DNA of 64,000 nt from contig JAGAPD010000001.1 of the NCBI GenBank assembly GCA_017623435.1, positions 43,441 through 107,440 on the forward strand, given 5' to 3'. Source of the DNA: Clostridia bacterium (GTDB taxonomy: Bacteria > Bacillota > Clostridia > Christensenellales > Pumilibacteraceae). Below, one piece after another: positions 17,049 to 25,690 of the stretch (positions are counted from its first letter, which is position 1; each line of letters begins with the position of its first letter). The translations under genes and the position numbers were made by a program. Under the pieces are notes generated by a model. That model made no database searches. It was not told the origin of the DNA and saw nothing but the letters and a program-made list of their open reading frames with translations.

Positions 17049-17057
17049 AGTATACCA
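17049..17057 (-). promoter_or_regulatory. Possible extended -10 promoter of the ABC operon
   Basis: The minus strand reads TGGTATACT, a TGN-extended -10 element, 28-36 bases before the first ATPase start. No convincing -35 box was found. Confidence 0.38.
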
Positions 17058-17127
17058 AAAGGAAGTTTACGAAACGCTAATATAAAGTTTTCTTTTTGTA
17101 TTATTTTTGTTAATTTTTTGTAAACTC

Positions 17128-17512
17128 AGGCAAAGCCTGTTTCGTAATACGACCAGATTATACGGTCAAACGGGTGGGCGTAAGTCCTCAAGCCGTACGC
17201 TATAATATAAACCTACTAGCAAAGCCTGTTTCGTAATACGACCAAATATACGGTCTTTTCGTAGGGTGGAGGATTGCTCCCCTATGTCGCCTATGCTACC
17301 ACTAACCTTGGTCGTTTTGTAGGGGCGACTATTAGTCGCCCGTTATACCGCTCGGTCAAAGGCGTTGGCGTAGGTCTACAACCCGTACACCATATTCCGC
17401 GCCTACAAGCAAAGCTTGATTAGTAGTACGACCATACCGTTTGGTCAAAGGCGTTGGCGTAGGTCAACTACCCGTACACCCGATTCCAAGCCTACAAAAC
17501 CACCTTCGGTGG
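17128..17512. repeat. Mosaic of dispersed repeat modules (R1 and R2)
   Basis: A gene-free stretch made of related units. R1-type units begin with GCAAAGCCTGTTTCGTAATACGACC or a variant (17129, 17218, 17407) and continue with the GGTCAAAGGCGTTGGCGTAG core (17354 and 17443), CCGTACACC and a GCCTAC end. An R2 unit (GTAGGGTGGAGGATTGCTCC to CTTGGTCG) runs from about 17260 to 17314 and is followed by the GGGGCGACTATTAGTCGCC hairpin. The last unit ends in CCACCTTCGGTGG. Related units lie at 4062-4365 and 28505-28614. No open reading frame is supported. Confidence 0.65.
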
Positions 17513-17548
17513 TAAAATTCAACGAGGCGTCGTGAGCGAGCCCAAAGA

Positions 17549-17578
17549 AAAACGGAGTAGTACGTACTACTCCGTTTT
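17549..17578 (-). terminator. ACGU-loop terminator of tex
   Basis: AAAACGGAGTAGT / ACTACTCCGTTTT around loop ACGT (17562-17565), no mismatch, 28 bp after the tex stop codon. Confidence 0.87.
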
Positions 17579-17605
17579 GATGTTTTAACCAAATTTTAGC
17601 TAAAA

Positions 17606-19966
17606 TTATCTCTTGTTAAATTTGCTTTGAAGAGCCTTTAACATATCGTCGATAGACTTCTCTTCGCGGCGCGGACGGGGTGTGTTACCACCCTTGCCGT
17701 AGTTTTGCTTGCCCTCTCTTCTGCCGTCGCGATTGTCGCGGTTGTCGCGTTTTTCGCGCTGGGGACGGGGCTCAACGGGCGCGGACTTAAATCCACTTGC
17801 CTGCTTAATGGAGAGGTTAATTCTCTGCTTTACAGTATCAACGCCGATAACCTTTACTTTAACAACTTCGCCAACCGAAAGCGCCTCGCTAGGATGCTTG
17901 ATAAAGCGGTCGGAAATTTCGGAAACGTGAACGAGACCGTCGTGATGCACGCCGATATCCACGAACGCGCCAAAGTCGATAACGTTACGCACCGTACCCG
18001 TAAGCTCCATACCTTCTTTAAGGTCATTAAGATCCATAAGGTCAGCGCGAAGTACGGGCGCGGGAAGGTCGGCACGGATATCGCGACCGGGTTTAAGAAT
18101 TTCCTCAACGATATCGTTCAAGGTAGGCTCGCCCACTCCGATTTCAGCGGCAACCATAGCCGTTCCGTCTGCTTTAATCTTGTTCTTAATATCACCGATT
18201 GCGCCGTTCTTAACGTCGTCAGCGGTGTAGCCGTACTTAGCCAAAAGCTTTTCAGCCGCCTCGTAGCTTTCAGGGTGAACGCCCGTGTTGTCAAGCACGC
18301 TTGCGCCCCCGGGAATACGAAGGAAGCCTGCGCACTGCTCGAACGCCTTAGGTCCAAGCTTGGGTACTTCGAGAAGTTGACGGCGCGAGGTAAAGGGCTT
18401 TTGCTCGCGGTACTTAACTACGTTTTTAGCGATAGAGGTATTAAGACCGGATACGTAAGAAAGAAGGCTGTACGACGCGGTATTGAGGTCAACTCCTACG
18501 CTGTTTACGCAGTCCTCAACTACGCCTTCGAGCACTTCGGTAAGTCTTTTTTGGGGCATATCGTGCTGATACTGACCTACGCCGATGGACTTAACGTCGA
18601 TTTTGATAAGCTCGGCAAGGGGGTCCATAAGACGACGTGCGATAGAAACTGCGGAGCGCACGGTTACGTCGAATTGCGGGAATTCTTCCGTACCAAGTTT
18701 ACTTGCCGAATAAACGGACGCACCTGCCTCGTTTACGACTGCGTACTGAAGGGGACGGGGGCATTCCTTGATAAGGTCGGCAACGAAAATCTCGGACTCT
18801 TTGGACGCCGTTCCGTTACCGATAGAAATAACGTCAACCTTATATTTTAAGATGAGCGCGATAAGAATTCTCTTCGCGTCCTCGGTCTTGTTCTGGGGAG
18901 GCGTGGGATAAACTACCGTATGGTCAAGAACGTTACCGTTCGCGTCGATTACGGCAATCTTACATCCCGTTCTGTACGCGGGGTCAAGTCCAAGAATAAC
19001 TTTGCCTTTGAGGGGGGGCTGCATCAAGAGGGGCTTGAGGTTTACTTCAAACATCTTAATAGCCTGCTCGTTAGCCTTATCGGTAAGCTCGTTTCTTACT
19101 TCTCTCTCGATCGAGGGGAAGATAAGACGGGAATAACTGTCCTCGATAGCGGCGCTCATTACCATATTGAACGCGCTGTCTTTGAGGAATTTTGCTTTGA
19201 GCTTTGCAATCGCAAGCTCGGCGTCGATAACCACGCTTACCTTCAAGCACTCCTCTTTCTCGCCACGGTTGATAGCAAGAATTCTGTGAGACGGCAGGGT
19301 AGAAAGCTTTTCAGAAAACTCCTTGTAAGTTTCGTACACGTTGAGCTTTTCCTGATCTTCCTGCTTGTCGTCCGTTTTACTTTCCATTTTCGCCTCAGCG
19401 AACAAAAGCTCACGCAACGCCTTTCTCATCTCAGCGTCGTCGGAAACGCGCTCAGCAATAATATCCTGAGCGCCTGCGATAGCGTCGGCGGAAGTAGGTA
19501 CTCTCTTTTTGGGATCTTCGTCGTCGTTATGGACGTACTCGCTAGCGAGCGCGGTAAGATCGCACTCGGTAAGTTCCTGTGCCCAAATGATATCGGCAAG
19601 AGGTTCGAGCCCTCTTTCGATAGCGATGGATGCGCGCGTCATCTTCTTTTGCTTGTAGGGACGGTAAATGTCCTCTACCTCAGTCATCGTCGTAGCGGCA
19701 GCGAGCGCAGTAGCAAGCTCGTCCGTCCACTTTCCTTGTCCTTCGATGGAAGATTGAACTTCCGCTTTTCTTTGTTCAAGGTTTTTAAGATAAGTCAGTC
19801 TGTCGCTGAAATCACGCAACACTTCGTCCGATTGACCGCCGTGCATTTCCTTACGGTAACGCGCGATAAAGGGAATGGTGTTGCCTTCTTCAATAAGGTC
19901 GACGATGTTTGATGCGTAATCAGGTTTGAGGTTAAATTCCTCGGCGAGTTTTACTTTGATGTCCAT
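17606..19966 (-). CDS. tex: Tex family RNA-binding transcription accessory protein
   Basis: A 786-residue protein with the full Tex layout: N-terminal helical region with NTIPFIARYRKEMHGG (about 29-44), a YqgF/RNase H-like domain (GLDPAYRTGCKIAVID, about 325-340), a helix-hairpin-helix region (VGVDLNTASYSLLSYVSGL, about 493-511) and a C-terminal S1 RNA-binding domain (LKEGMELTGTVRNVIDFGAFVDIG, about 652-675). The last 55 residues are an Arg/Asp/Gly-rich basic tail that could add RNA affinity. Tex proteins associate with nucleic acids and the transcription machinery. It is monocistronic and divergent from yabPQ. Confidence 0.95.
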   Translation of the reverse strand: MDIKVKLAEEFNLKPDYASNIVDLIEEGNTIPFIARYRKEMHGGQSDEVLRDFSDRLTYLKNLEQRKAEVQSSIEGQGKWTDELATALAAATTMTEVEDIYRPYKQKKMTRASIAIERGLEPLADIIWAQELTECDLTALASEYVHNDDEDPKKRVPTSADAIAGAQDIIAERVSDDAEMRKALRELLFAEAKMESKTDDKQEDQEKLNVYETYKEFSEKLSTLPSHRILAINRGEKEECLKVSVVIDAELAIAKLKAKFLKDSAFNMVMSAAIEDSYSRLIFPSIEREVRNELTDKANEQAIKMFEVNLKPLLMQPPLKGKVILGLDPAYRTGCKIAVIDANGNVLDHTVVYPTPPQNKTEDAKRILIALILKYKVDVISIGNGTASKESEIFVADLIKECPRPLQYAVVNEAGASVYSASKLGTEEFPQFDVTVRSAVSIARRLMDPLAELIKIDVKSIGVGQYQHDMPQKRLTEVLEGVVEDCVNSVGVDLNTASYSLLSYVSGLNTSIAKNVVKYREQKPFTSRRQLLEVPKLGPKAFEQCAGFLRIPGGASVLDNTGVHPESYEAAEKLLAKYGYTADDVKNGAIGDIKNKIKADGTAMVAAEIGVGEPTLNDIVEEILKPGRDIRADLPAPVLRADLMDLNDLKEGMELTGTVRNVIDFGAFVDIGVHHDGLVHVSEISDRFIKHPSEALSVGEVVKVKVIGVDTVKQRINLSIKQASGFKSAPVEPRPQREKRDNRDNRDGRREGKQNYGKGGNTPRPRREEKSIDDMLKALQSKFNKR

Positions 19967-20060
19967 TTTTGTTTCCTTGCAATTTATTTTACGGATTTAG
20001 CCGTACTCATATATTTTACAATATTTGCGCAATAAATGCAACCGATTTTAAGCACTTTGT

Positions 20061-20088
20061 TCATATCTAATAAAGTTGCGCATATATT
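20061..20088 (+). promoter_or_regulatory. Possible sigma-E-type promoter of yabPQ
   Basis: TCATATC (20061-20067), 13 bp, CATATATT (20081-20088), resembling the mother-cell sigma-E pattern (ATATT-like -35, CATACAAT-like -10). No sigma-A promoter is apparent. In Bacillus yabP and yabQ are sigma-E genes, which makes this plausible but not shown. Confidence 0.4.
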
Positions 20089-20104
20089 AAAGCGAGGTGA
20101 AATT

Positions 20105-20374
20105 ATGTCGCAACCATCCGTTAATAACGCCGTCCACTCCGTTACGCTGGACGAGAGAAAAAAAGCAACCCTTTCGGGCGCAAACGAAGTGCTGTCGTAT
20201 AGCGAGGAAGAATTAGTCGTCGCAACGACGAGCGGTAACCTTACGATCAAGGGCAAAAATATCAAAATCGTGAAATTCGGCGCGCAGGAAAACACGCTTT
20301 GCTTTACGGGCGAAATCGATTCGCTAAAGTACGCGACTGCAAAAGCGCCACTAATTAAACGCATTTTCAAATGA
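20105..20374 (+). CDS. yabP: Sporulation protein YabP
   Basis: An 89-residue protein with the YabP/YqfC fold pattern: HSVTLDERKKATLSGANEVLSYSEEELVVATTSGNLTIKGKNIKIV. In Bacillus it is made in the mother cell and needed for normal spore cortex assembly. The frame runs 23 codons further upstream, but GAGGTG just before 20105 and the family length fix the start. Its stop overlaps the start of yabQ (ATGA). It is the clearest evidence here for a spore-forming ancestry. Confidence 0.88.
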   Translation: MSQPSVNNAVHSVTLDERKKATLSGANEVLSYSEEELVVATTSGNLTIKGKNIKIVKFGAQENTLCFTGEIDSLKYATAKAPLIKRIFK

Positions 20375-20649
20375 GCGAGCTTACCCTTTTCCTTCTCGCC
20401 TTCCCCTGCGGATTATTCTTTCGTTTTGCGCTATTTTTAGCGAACAAACTACACGCGCGACTGACCACCCTTTCGTCAGTTTTAGTGGATTTCGTTTTCT
20501 CGTTTTTGGGCGCGCTACCACTATTTTTATTAGCCTTTTTCTTCCGTCACGGAGTAATAACCTTTTACCCCGTTTGTTTACTGCTCTTGACCGCGCTTTT
20601 GCCTATAAAAATTAAGCTTAAAAAGCCCAAAAAAAGCAAAACTCCGTAG
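20371..20649 (+). CDS. yabQ: YabQ-like spore cortex membrane protein
   Basis: A 92-residue protein with about three hydrophobic spans (TLFLLAFPCGLFFRFALFL, VDFVFSFLGALPLFLLAFFF, VCLLLLTALLPI) and a Lys-rich C terminus. It overlaps yabP by four bases, which matches the conserved yabP-yabQ pair; sequence likeness alone would be weak. Required for cortex formation in Bacillus. The stop codon lies inside an ACGU-loop terminator. The usual neighbours yabN/hslR and divIC are absent. Confidence 0.75.
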   Translation: MSELTLFLLAFPCGLFFRFALFLANKLHARLTTLSSVLVDFVFSFLGALPLFLLAFFFRHGVITFYPVCLLLLTALLPIKIKLKKPKKSKTP

Positions 20650-20667
20650 TACGTACCACGGAGTTTT
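20638..20667. terminator. ACGU-loop terminator between yabQ and trmL
   Basis: AAAACTCCGTAGT / ACCACGGAGTTTT around loop ACGT (20651-20654); one A.C mismatch on the plus strand that is G.U on the minus strand. It contains the yabQ stop codon and serves convergent genes. Confidence 0.83.
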
Positions 20668-20693
20668 AAATTTTTAATAGTTTTTACGACCGT

Positions 20694-21155
20694 TTATTTT
20701 TGACCAAAAAAGTCGTTTTGACGAAGCGCCTCGTAAAGAATAATTGCGACGGAATTAGACAAATTTAGCGAACGGAGCGAGCCGAACATAGGGATACGGA
20801 TAGCGCGCTCGTAATCCTTATAAATAAGGTCTTCGGGCAGTCCTTTAGTTTCTTTTCCAAACAGAATAAAACTATTATCTGGGAAAGAAACGTCGGTGTA
20901 ACTTTGCTTTGCTTTCGTGGTTGCGTAGAAGAAAGTCGCGCCCTCGTTTTTTGCAAAAAACTCACCGAGGCTATCGTAATAGGTTATATCAACCTTGTCC
21001 CAGTAGTCCAGCCCTGCCCTACGCAAGGTTTTGTCGCTAATCTCAAAACCGAACGGGCGAACGAGGTGAAGTCTACAGTTAGTACAAGCGCAAGTGCGTG
21101 CAATATTGCCCGTGTTTTGAGGAATTTCGGGTTCAACTAAAACGATATTCAGCAT
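20694..21155 (-). CDS. trmL: tRNA (cytidine/uridine-34 2'-O)-methyltransferase
   Basis: A 153-residue SPOUT methyltransferase of the TrmL/YibK group, which methylates the wobble ribose of leucine tRNAs. Marks: VEPEIPQNTGNIARTCACTN (about 7-26), FILFGKETKGLPEDL (about 96-110) and IPMFGSLRSLNLSNSVAIILYEALRQ (knot, about 121-146). It begins three bases after the GH20 stop with no ribosome site of its own, so translation probably re-initiates after GH20. Confidence 0.93.
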   Translation of the reverse strand: MLNIVLVEPEIPQNTGNIARTCACTNCRLHLVRPFGFEISDKTLRRAGLDYWDKVDITYYDSLGEFFAKNEGATFFYATTKAKQSYTDVSFPDNSFILFGKETKGLPEDLIYKDYERAIRIPMFGSLRSLNLSNSVAIILYEALRQNDFFGQK

Positions 21156-21157
21156 AA

Positions 21158-23014
21158 TTAAACGATACTCGTGCTGATGTTAAGAGCAAAGCTATTGAAC
21201 GCGCCGTCCTCGATAAGCTCGGGATAGAAATCAAGGCATTTTTCATCCAAAAGCGCGATATTTTCGCTCTTGCCGTTGACGTAATCCATAATCATTTTTT
21301 CGCAATGCTCAACTCTCTTGATAAGTCCGCCGATACGATAATCCTGAACTTCAAAGCCAAAGGGCTTGTTTTCTTTCATCCATTGCTCTCTGAACGCCTC
21401 GTAGAAAGCGTTGATGCGCTTGCCAAGAGGAGAAACGCACTTTTTAACGAGAGCTTTGAGCGCGTTTTTATCGCCTGCCGTATACGCCTGACGGATTTTT
21501 GCGCCAAGGTCGAATTTGAGTTCAAGCACTTCACAAAGAAGGCGTTGGGTTTTGAAAATATACGCGAACGCGCCTGCCGTTTTTTCCACCGCTTTAAGCT
21601 TTTTAGCGTTAGCGGCGTACACTTCGCCCTGACCGATTTTGCAAGCGTTGTCCATAATTCCGCCCACTACGTCGTTGTAGAGCATATACTTACAGCGGTT
21701 GTTTACGTTAGGAGCGCGGTCGAACGCCACGAGGTTAGCGATATCAATGGTAAGATAATCCTTTGCGCTAATTCCCGTAAGTGCCTTAAACGCGTCCTCG
21801 TAGCTTTCCTCGTGACCGTACAAATACTCCGACGCCATGCAAAGCGTGGGAAGCACGCCAAGCGCCGAGCATTCTGCGCCGTTATCGCCCCACATAGTAA
21901 ACATAATCTTATTGATGCCGTTCTTCTTGCAAGCCTGCAAAGCAAGACGGGTGGTTTCAAACGAGAAAGCGTTTTGGGGAGCAAAGCCCGTCCAAGTCCA
22001 CGCACCACCGCCGAACATTACTTCGCGGTTGAATTTGAGGTGACTCTTCATCATATTCTCGTATGTGGAATACTCGCGACTGTAATAATCCCAGTAAACG
22101 AGACGGAGATTTTCGGGCACTTTTGCCATAACCTCGTCGGGAATAGACGCGTCCTCGCCGTCCTTTACGTAGTAGTTACCACCAAAAGCAAGACGGAAGA
22201 ACATATCGCTCCACATCATAGGCTTGTAGCCGTACTTTTCAGCCATTTCAACCACCTTGTTAAGGTGCTTTAAGATAAGCTCGCTACGGTTAGCAACTCC
22301 GCCGTGGAGGTCCTCGTATCTACCTCTGCCGATATGATGCGCCTCGTCCATTCCAAGATGGATTTTACGCGAGCGGAAGCACTCGGAAAGCGTTTCAAAC
22401 ATTCTTTGAATAAGCTCGTACGTTCTGTCTGCGTCGATAAGCAAAATGTCGTCGATATCGTGGCACTCGCCAAAGTCGCGCCAACGGAAAATCTGGTTAA
22501 GGTGCGCAAGCGTTTGAATGCAGGGCACTACCTCGATGCCGTACGAGTAAGCGTACTCGTCGATTTGTTTCATTTCAGCGATAGAATATCTACCGCGCAT
22601 ATAGCCAAAGTAAGGCTCGCCCTTAACCTCGTAGGTGTCCTCGGTATAAAGCTGGATTTGGTTATAGCCCATAAGCGCGAGGTTGCGGATAATTTGTTTA
22701 AGGTGCGTCAAGTTACGAACTGCGTTACGCGAGCAGTCAAGCATAATGCCAAGTTCTTCTGCCACGCATTTTTCGCTAACGGTAAACTTTTTCTTTGCTC
22801 CGCTTTTCGCTACGAGCAAAAGTCCACGGAAAAATCTGTTAAGCGCGTCGTAAACGATAGTAAACTTCTGTCCGTCAAAGCTAACGGAAAACTCTTCGCC
22901 CTGCTTTGCTTCGATAGCGTAACCGTTTACGTCCATCTCAAAGCCAAGCTGGGTAGCTACTTCGCCAACGCGTGTGCGAAGCTCGTTATCAAGCGCGGAA
23001 ATATTTATCTTCAT
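21158..23014 (-). CDS. GH20-type beta-N-acetylhexosaminidase, intracellular
   Basis: A 618-residue glycosidase without a signal peptide. The N-terminal ~85 residues fit the small domain of GH20 enzymes; the barrel follows (ELGIMLDCSRNAVRNLTHLK, YTEDTYEVKGEP, CIQTLAHLNQIFRW) with the catalytic pair in IHLGMDEAHH (D223-E224). GH20 enzymes release terminal GlcNAc/GalNAc by substrate-assisted catalysis. The C-terminal 200 residues are helical and less typical. Being cytosolic, it would act on imported oligosaccharides, which fits the NahK-like kinase and the murQ pathway in this window. Its own promoter is at 23051-23079 and trmL follows in the same transcript. Confidence 0.87.
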   Translation of the reverse strand: MKINISALDNELRTRVGEVATQLGFEMDVNGYAIEAKQGEEFSVSFDGQKFTIVYDALNRFFRGLLLVAKSGAKKKFTVSEKCVAEELGIMLDCSRNAVRNLTHLKQIIRNLALMGYNQIQLYTEDTYEVKGEPYFGYMRGRYSIAEMKQIDEYAYSYGIEVVPCIQTLAHLNQIFRWRDFGECHDIDDILLIDADRTYELIQRMFETLSECFRSRKIHLGMDEAHHIGRGRYEDLHGGVANRSELILKHLNKVVEMAEKYGYKPMMWSDMFFRLAFGGNYYVKDGEDASIPDEVMAKVPENLRLVYWDYYSREYSTYENMMKSHLKFNREVMFGGGAWTWTGFAPQNAFSFETTRLALQACKKNGINKIMFTMWGDNGAECSALGVLPTLCMASEYLYGHEESYEDAFKALTGISAKDYLTIDIANLVAFDRAPNVNNRCKYMLYNDVVGGIMDNACKIGQGEVYAANAKKLKAVEKTAGAFAYIFKTQRLLCEVLELKFDLGAKIRQAYTAGDKNALKALVKKCVSPLGKRINAFYEAFREQWMKENKPFGFEVQDYRIGGLIKRVEHCEKMIMDYVNGKSENIALLDEKCLDFYPELIEDGAFNSFALNISTSIV

Positions 23015-23050
23015 ATCGTCCTCCTGTTTTTTGGTTAAACTTATACTCTT

Positions 23051-23079
23051 ATTTTAACAAAATAATAGCGTAAATGCAA
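23051..23079 (-). promoter_or_regulatory. Sigma-A promoter of the GH20-trmL operon
   Basis: On the minus strand TTGCAT (23079-23074), 17 bp, TAAAAT (23056-23051). Confidence 0.68.
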
Positions 23080-23150
23080 TCGTTTTGACCTAAAATTTTG
23101 CTTTTAGCAAAAACATTCATATTTACCCTGCTCATTAAATAAATTATGGT

Positions 23151-23906
23151 ATGAATCTTCTTCACGCAATCGTTATGGGAATACTACAAGGGCTAACCGA
23201 ATTTTTGCCCGTGTCAAGTAGCGGACATCTCGTTTTGTTTACGCGCATTACGGGTATTGAGTCAAACTTATTTTTCGATTTGTTTTTGCACCTCGCTACC
23301 CTTTTTGCAGTCGTTATTCAGTTCAGAAGACAAGTGCTGTCCGTTATTAAAAAGCCTTTTTCGCCTTTTTCGTTAAAGCTTATTTTAGCAACTTCTATTT
23401 CAGTAATTTTAGCCTTCGTTTTCAAAGACGGCGTTAGCCAAAATTTCGAGGGAAAAACTCTTGCTTTCACTTTTCTTCTTACCGCTATTTTACTAACGGT
23501 ATCGCACTATTTTGCAAAAACGCCCACCCACGTCCCCTCTTATTTTGACAGTATCGTTATCGGAATAGCACAGGGGCTTGCCGTTTTCCCGGGGCTTTCG
23601 CGTAGCGGAACGACGGTGTCCACGGGCAAGCTTTTAGGCGTGGACGAGGAGCAAAATACCAGCTTTTGTTTTTTACTTTCTATCCCTATTATCATAGGTG
23701 GAACGGCACTTGAACTAATTGAAGGTACGGCTACCGTGATAAGTCCGCTTTACCTATTCGCAGGCTTTATTTGTGCTTTCGTTTCGGGACTAATTGCTCT
23801 TCGCTTTATCAAAAACGCCTTCAAAAACAGTCGCTTTTTTGCTATATACTTGGTAGTTTTGTCACTATTTTTAACGATCAACGACTGCTTTTTGCATATT
23901 TTCTAA
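23151..23906 (+). CDS. uppP: Undecaprenyl-diphosphatase
   Basis: A 251-residue BacA-type membrane phosphatase that recycles undecaprenyl pyrophosphate for cell-wall synthesis and gives bacitracin tolerance. The active-site motifs are GILQGLTEFLPVSSSGHLVL (about 9-28) and GIAQGLAVFPGLSRSGTTVS (about 141-160); about eight hydrophobic spans. No good ribosome site precedes the ATG. It is followed 33 bases later by tspO, which has its own ribosome site. Confidence 0.93.
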   Translation: MNLLHAIVMGILQGLTEFLPVSSSGHLVLFTRITGIESNLFFDLFLHLATLFAVVIQFRRQVLSVIKKPFSPFSLKLILATSISVILAFVFKDGVSQNFEGKTLAFTFLLTAILLTVSHYFAKTPTHVPSYFDSIVIGIAQGLAVFPGLSRSGTTVSTGKLLGVDEEQNTSFCFLLSIPIIIGGTALELIEGTATVISPLYLFAGFICAFVSGLIALRFIKNAFKNSRFFAIYLVVLSLFLTINDCFLHIF

Positions 23907-23939
23907 CAGATAGAGCAAACTATGAAAAAAGGAGTTTTT

Positions 23940-24443
23940 ATGAGAGAAATTGCACTTACGAACAAAAGTAAACTTTATATTTTTCTTGAAGCGCTTGGCT
24001 TTGCAGTAATTACCGTAGCGCTTGGCTGGATCGTGGGAATGGTTGGTGGCGCGGATACGGGCTACACGGGACTCGTGCGCCCTGCTTTTACTCCACCCGA
24101 TATCGTCTTTTCTATCGTGTGGCCCGTTCTTTACGCTATGATAGGCGTTTCGCTTTATATCACCGTGGTCACTAAAACGCGAAACAATGCACTACGTATA
24201 GCCTCGTTTATCATTTGGGGCGTTCAGCTTGCACTCAATTTTTTGTGGGTGCCCGTGTTCTTTAACGCGCGACAATTTTTTTGGGCGTTTTTGATTTTGG
24301 CGTTCGTTGACGCTATGGTCACTACTCTTATAGCAATTGATTTCCGCGTAAACGTCTGGTCGGCAATTTTGCTTATACCGTACCTTTTGTGGTTAGGCTT
24401 TGCGACGTATTTGAACATTATGATAGTCGCGTATAACGTATAA
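23940..24443 (+). CDS. tspO: TspO/MBR family protein
   Basis: A 167-residue, five-helix membrane protein rich in Trp and Pro. The family marks are LVRPAFTPPDIVFSIVWPVLYAMIG (about 47-71) and ALNFLWVPVFFNARQFFWA. TspO proteins bind porphyrins and affect stress responses and tetrapyrrole handling. GGAG before 23940 selects this start over the ATG 18 bases upstream. Probably co-transcribed with uppP. Confidence 0.92.
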   Translation: MREIALTNKSKLYIFLEALGFAVITVALGWIVGMVGGADTGYTGLVRPAFTPPDIVFSIVWPVLYAMIGVSLYITVVTKTRNNALRIASFIIWGVQLALNFLWVPVFFNARQFFWAFLILAFVDAMVTTLIAIDFRVNVWSAILLIPYLLWLGFATYLNIMIVAYNV

Positions 24444-24478
24444 ACGCGCTATAACGTGGTGCTCCGTTTTGATTTTTT

Positions 24479-24560
24479 CGTCGCTACGCTCCTCGCAATG
24501 ACGTAAAAATTAACACTTGGATTCTGAGATTGCCACGTCGCTACGCTCCTCGCAATGACG
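24479..24560. repeat. Pair of identical 25-bp direct repeats
   Basis: A 25-bp sequence beginning CGTCGCTACGCTCC and ending CGCAATGACG occurs at 24479-24503 and again at 24536-24560, 57 bp apart. The sequence between contains GGATTCTGAGATTGCCA. It looks like a small dispersed intergenic repeat. Two copies and no conserved spacer set rule out a CRISPR array. Confidence 0.7.
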
Positions 24561-24587
24561 GGGAAACGATACGGCTTAATATTTCAA

Positions 24588-24626
24588 AACAAAACGGGCC
24601 TTTTGGTGGAAAGGTCCGTTTCGTTT
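24588..24626. terminator. Terminator between tspO and rubrerythrin genes
   Basis: AAACGGGCCTTT / AAAGGTCCGTTT (24592-24621), 12-bp stem with one G.U and a 6-nt loop (TGGTGG), A and T tracts on both sides, between convergent genes. This one does not have the ACGU loop. Confidence 0.75.
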
Positions 24627-24665
24627 AATTTTTTATAGGGGATGTGAGGGTTTATAGTTATTAAC

Positions 24666-25199
24666 TTACTTAAAGTATCTGTTGTAAAGACCAAGGAAGC
24701 CTGCGCCGTGACGAGCCTCGTCCTTTGCCATTTCGTGAACGGTGTCGTGGATAGCGTCGTAGCCAAGCTGTTTAGCGCGAACTGCAAGATCAAGCTTGCC
24801 CTTGCAAGCGCCACCTTCAGCCATATAACGAAGTTCAAGATTCTTCTTGGTAGAATCGGTTACAACCTCGCCCAAAAGCTCAGCGAACTTTGCTGCGTGT
24901 TCAGCCTCTTCAAAAGCGTATCTCTTGTACGCCTCGGCAACCTCGGGGTAGCCTTCTCTTTCAGCAACGCGAGCCATAGCAAGGTACATACCTACTTCGG
25001 TGCACTCGCCCATAAAATTGTCGCGAAGGCCCTGCATAATCATTTCGTCTTCAACCTTGCCGTCGCCTACGTGATGCTCGCAAGCCCAAACGCCAACTTT
25101 ATCCTCGTTTTCAAGAGCGTCAAACTCGGTTACGCCACACTGGGGGCAACGAGCAACGTTATCTTCAACTACGCATCCACAAACTTTACATCTTTTCAT
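24666..25199 (-). CDS. rbr: Reverse rubrerythrin (peroxide-reducing)
   Basis: A 177-residue protein with an N-terminal rubredoxin domain (C4, C7, C18, C21: CKVCG...CPQCG) followed by a di-iron four-helix bundle with [30 protein letters not shown] and [12 protein letters not shown] ligand helices. This domain order, reversed from classical rubrerythrin, marks the clostridial NADH-peroxidase type that removes hydrogen peroxide in anaerobes. It lies 45 bases downstream of perR on the same strand, so both are expected to share PerR control. Confidence 0.92.
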   Translation of the reverse strand: MKRCKVCGCVVEDNVARCPQCGVTEFDALENEDKVGVWACEHHVGDGKVEDEMIMQGLRDNFMGECTEVGMYLAMARVAEREGYPEVAEAYKRYAFEEAEHAAKFAELLGEVVTDSTKKNLELRYMAEGGACKGKLDLAVRAKQLGYDAIHDTVHEMAKDEARHGAGFLGLYNRYFK

Positions 25200-25244
25200 T
25201 TTTCTATTCCTCCAAAAATTTTTTTAATATCAGACCGAATCCTG

Positions 25245-25646
25245 TTACTTCGGTTGTTTACAATGAGGGCACAGCCCGTAAAGCACGACTTTTCCGCGGT
25301 GCACTTCGTAGCCTGCGTTTTCCGCCTCCGTAAAGGGCACTTCGGGAAAATCAATATCCAAAATCTTTCCGCACTTTTCACAAATAAAGTGCGCGTGTTC
25401 CTTCACGCACGCGTCGTAATGAACGGAGCCGTTGCTCGTTTCAATCGCAACGATTTGCCCCTTTTCACTCAAACGCTTTAAGTTGCGATACACCGTTGCA
25501 ATGCCGAGCGACGGGCAAGTGCGTTTTGCCGTTTCGTATACCCACTCGGCGTCGGGATGAGTTTTCGTCCCTGCTAAGGTTTCGTATATCACGTCACGAC
25601 TCTTGGAGTGACGTTCGTTATTAACTTGTTCGCGAATGTCATCCAT
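25245..25646 (-). CDS. perR: Peroxide-responsive Fur-family repressor
   Basis: A 133-residue Fur-family protein: winged helix with CPSLGIATVYRNLKRLSEKG (about 44-63), metal sites in HYDACVKEHAHFICEKCGK and a C-terminal CPHC. The two CxxC pairs form the structural zinc site. Linkage to reverse rubrerythrin favours PerR over Fur or Zur. A near-perfect Fur-type inverted repeat lies just downstream of its own predicted transcription start, so it should repress itself and rbr. Confidence 0.88.
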   Translation of the reverse strand: MDDIREQVNNERHSKSRDVIYETLAGTKTHPDAEWVYETAKRTCPSLGIATVYRNLKRLSEKGQIVAIETSNGSVHYDACVKEHAHFICEKCGKILDIDFPEVPFTEAENAGYEVHRGKVVLYGLCPHCKQPK

Positions 25647-25663
25647 TTTTGTAGCTCCTTATT

Positions 25664-25682
25664 GATAATGATTATCATTATC
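25664..25682. promoter_or_regulatory. Fur/PerR box
   Basis: GATAATGATTATCATTATC, a 19-bp inverted repeat differing by one base from the classical Fur box. It occupies the first transcribed bases of the perR-rbr operon. Confidence 0.88.
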
Positions 25683-25690
25683 GTGCTTAT

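Noticed and set aside
24479..24560. CRISPR array
   Set aside because: Only two repeats, no further regularly spaced units and no cas genes in the window.
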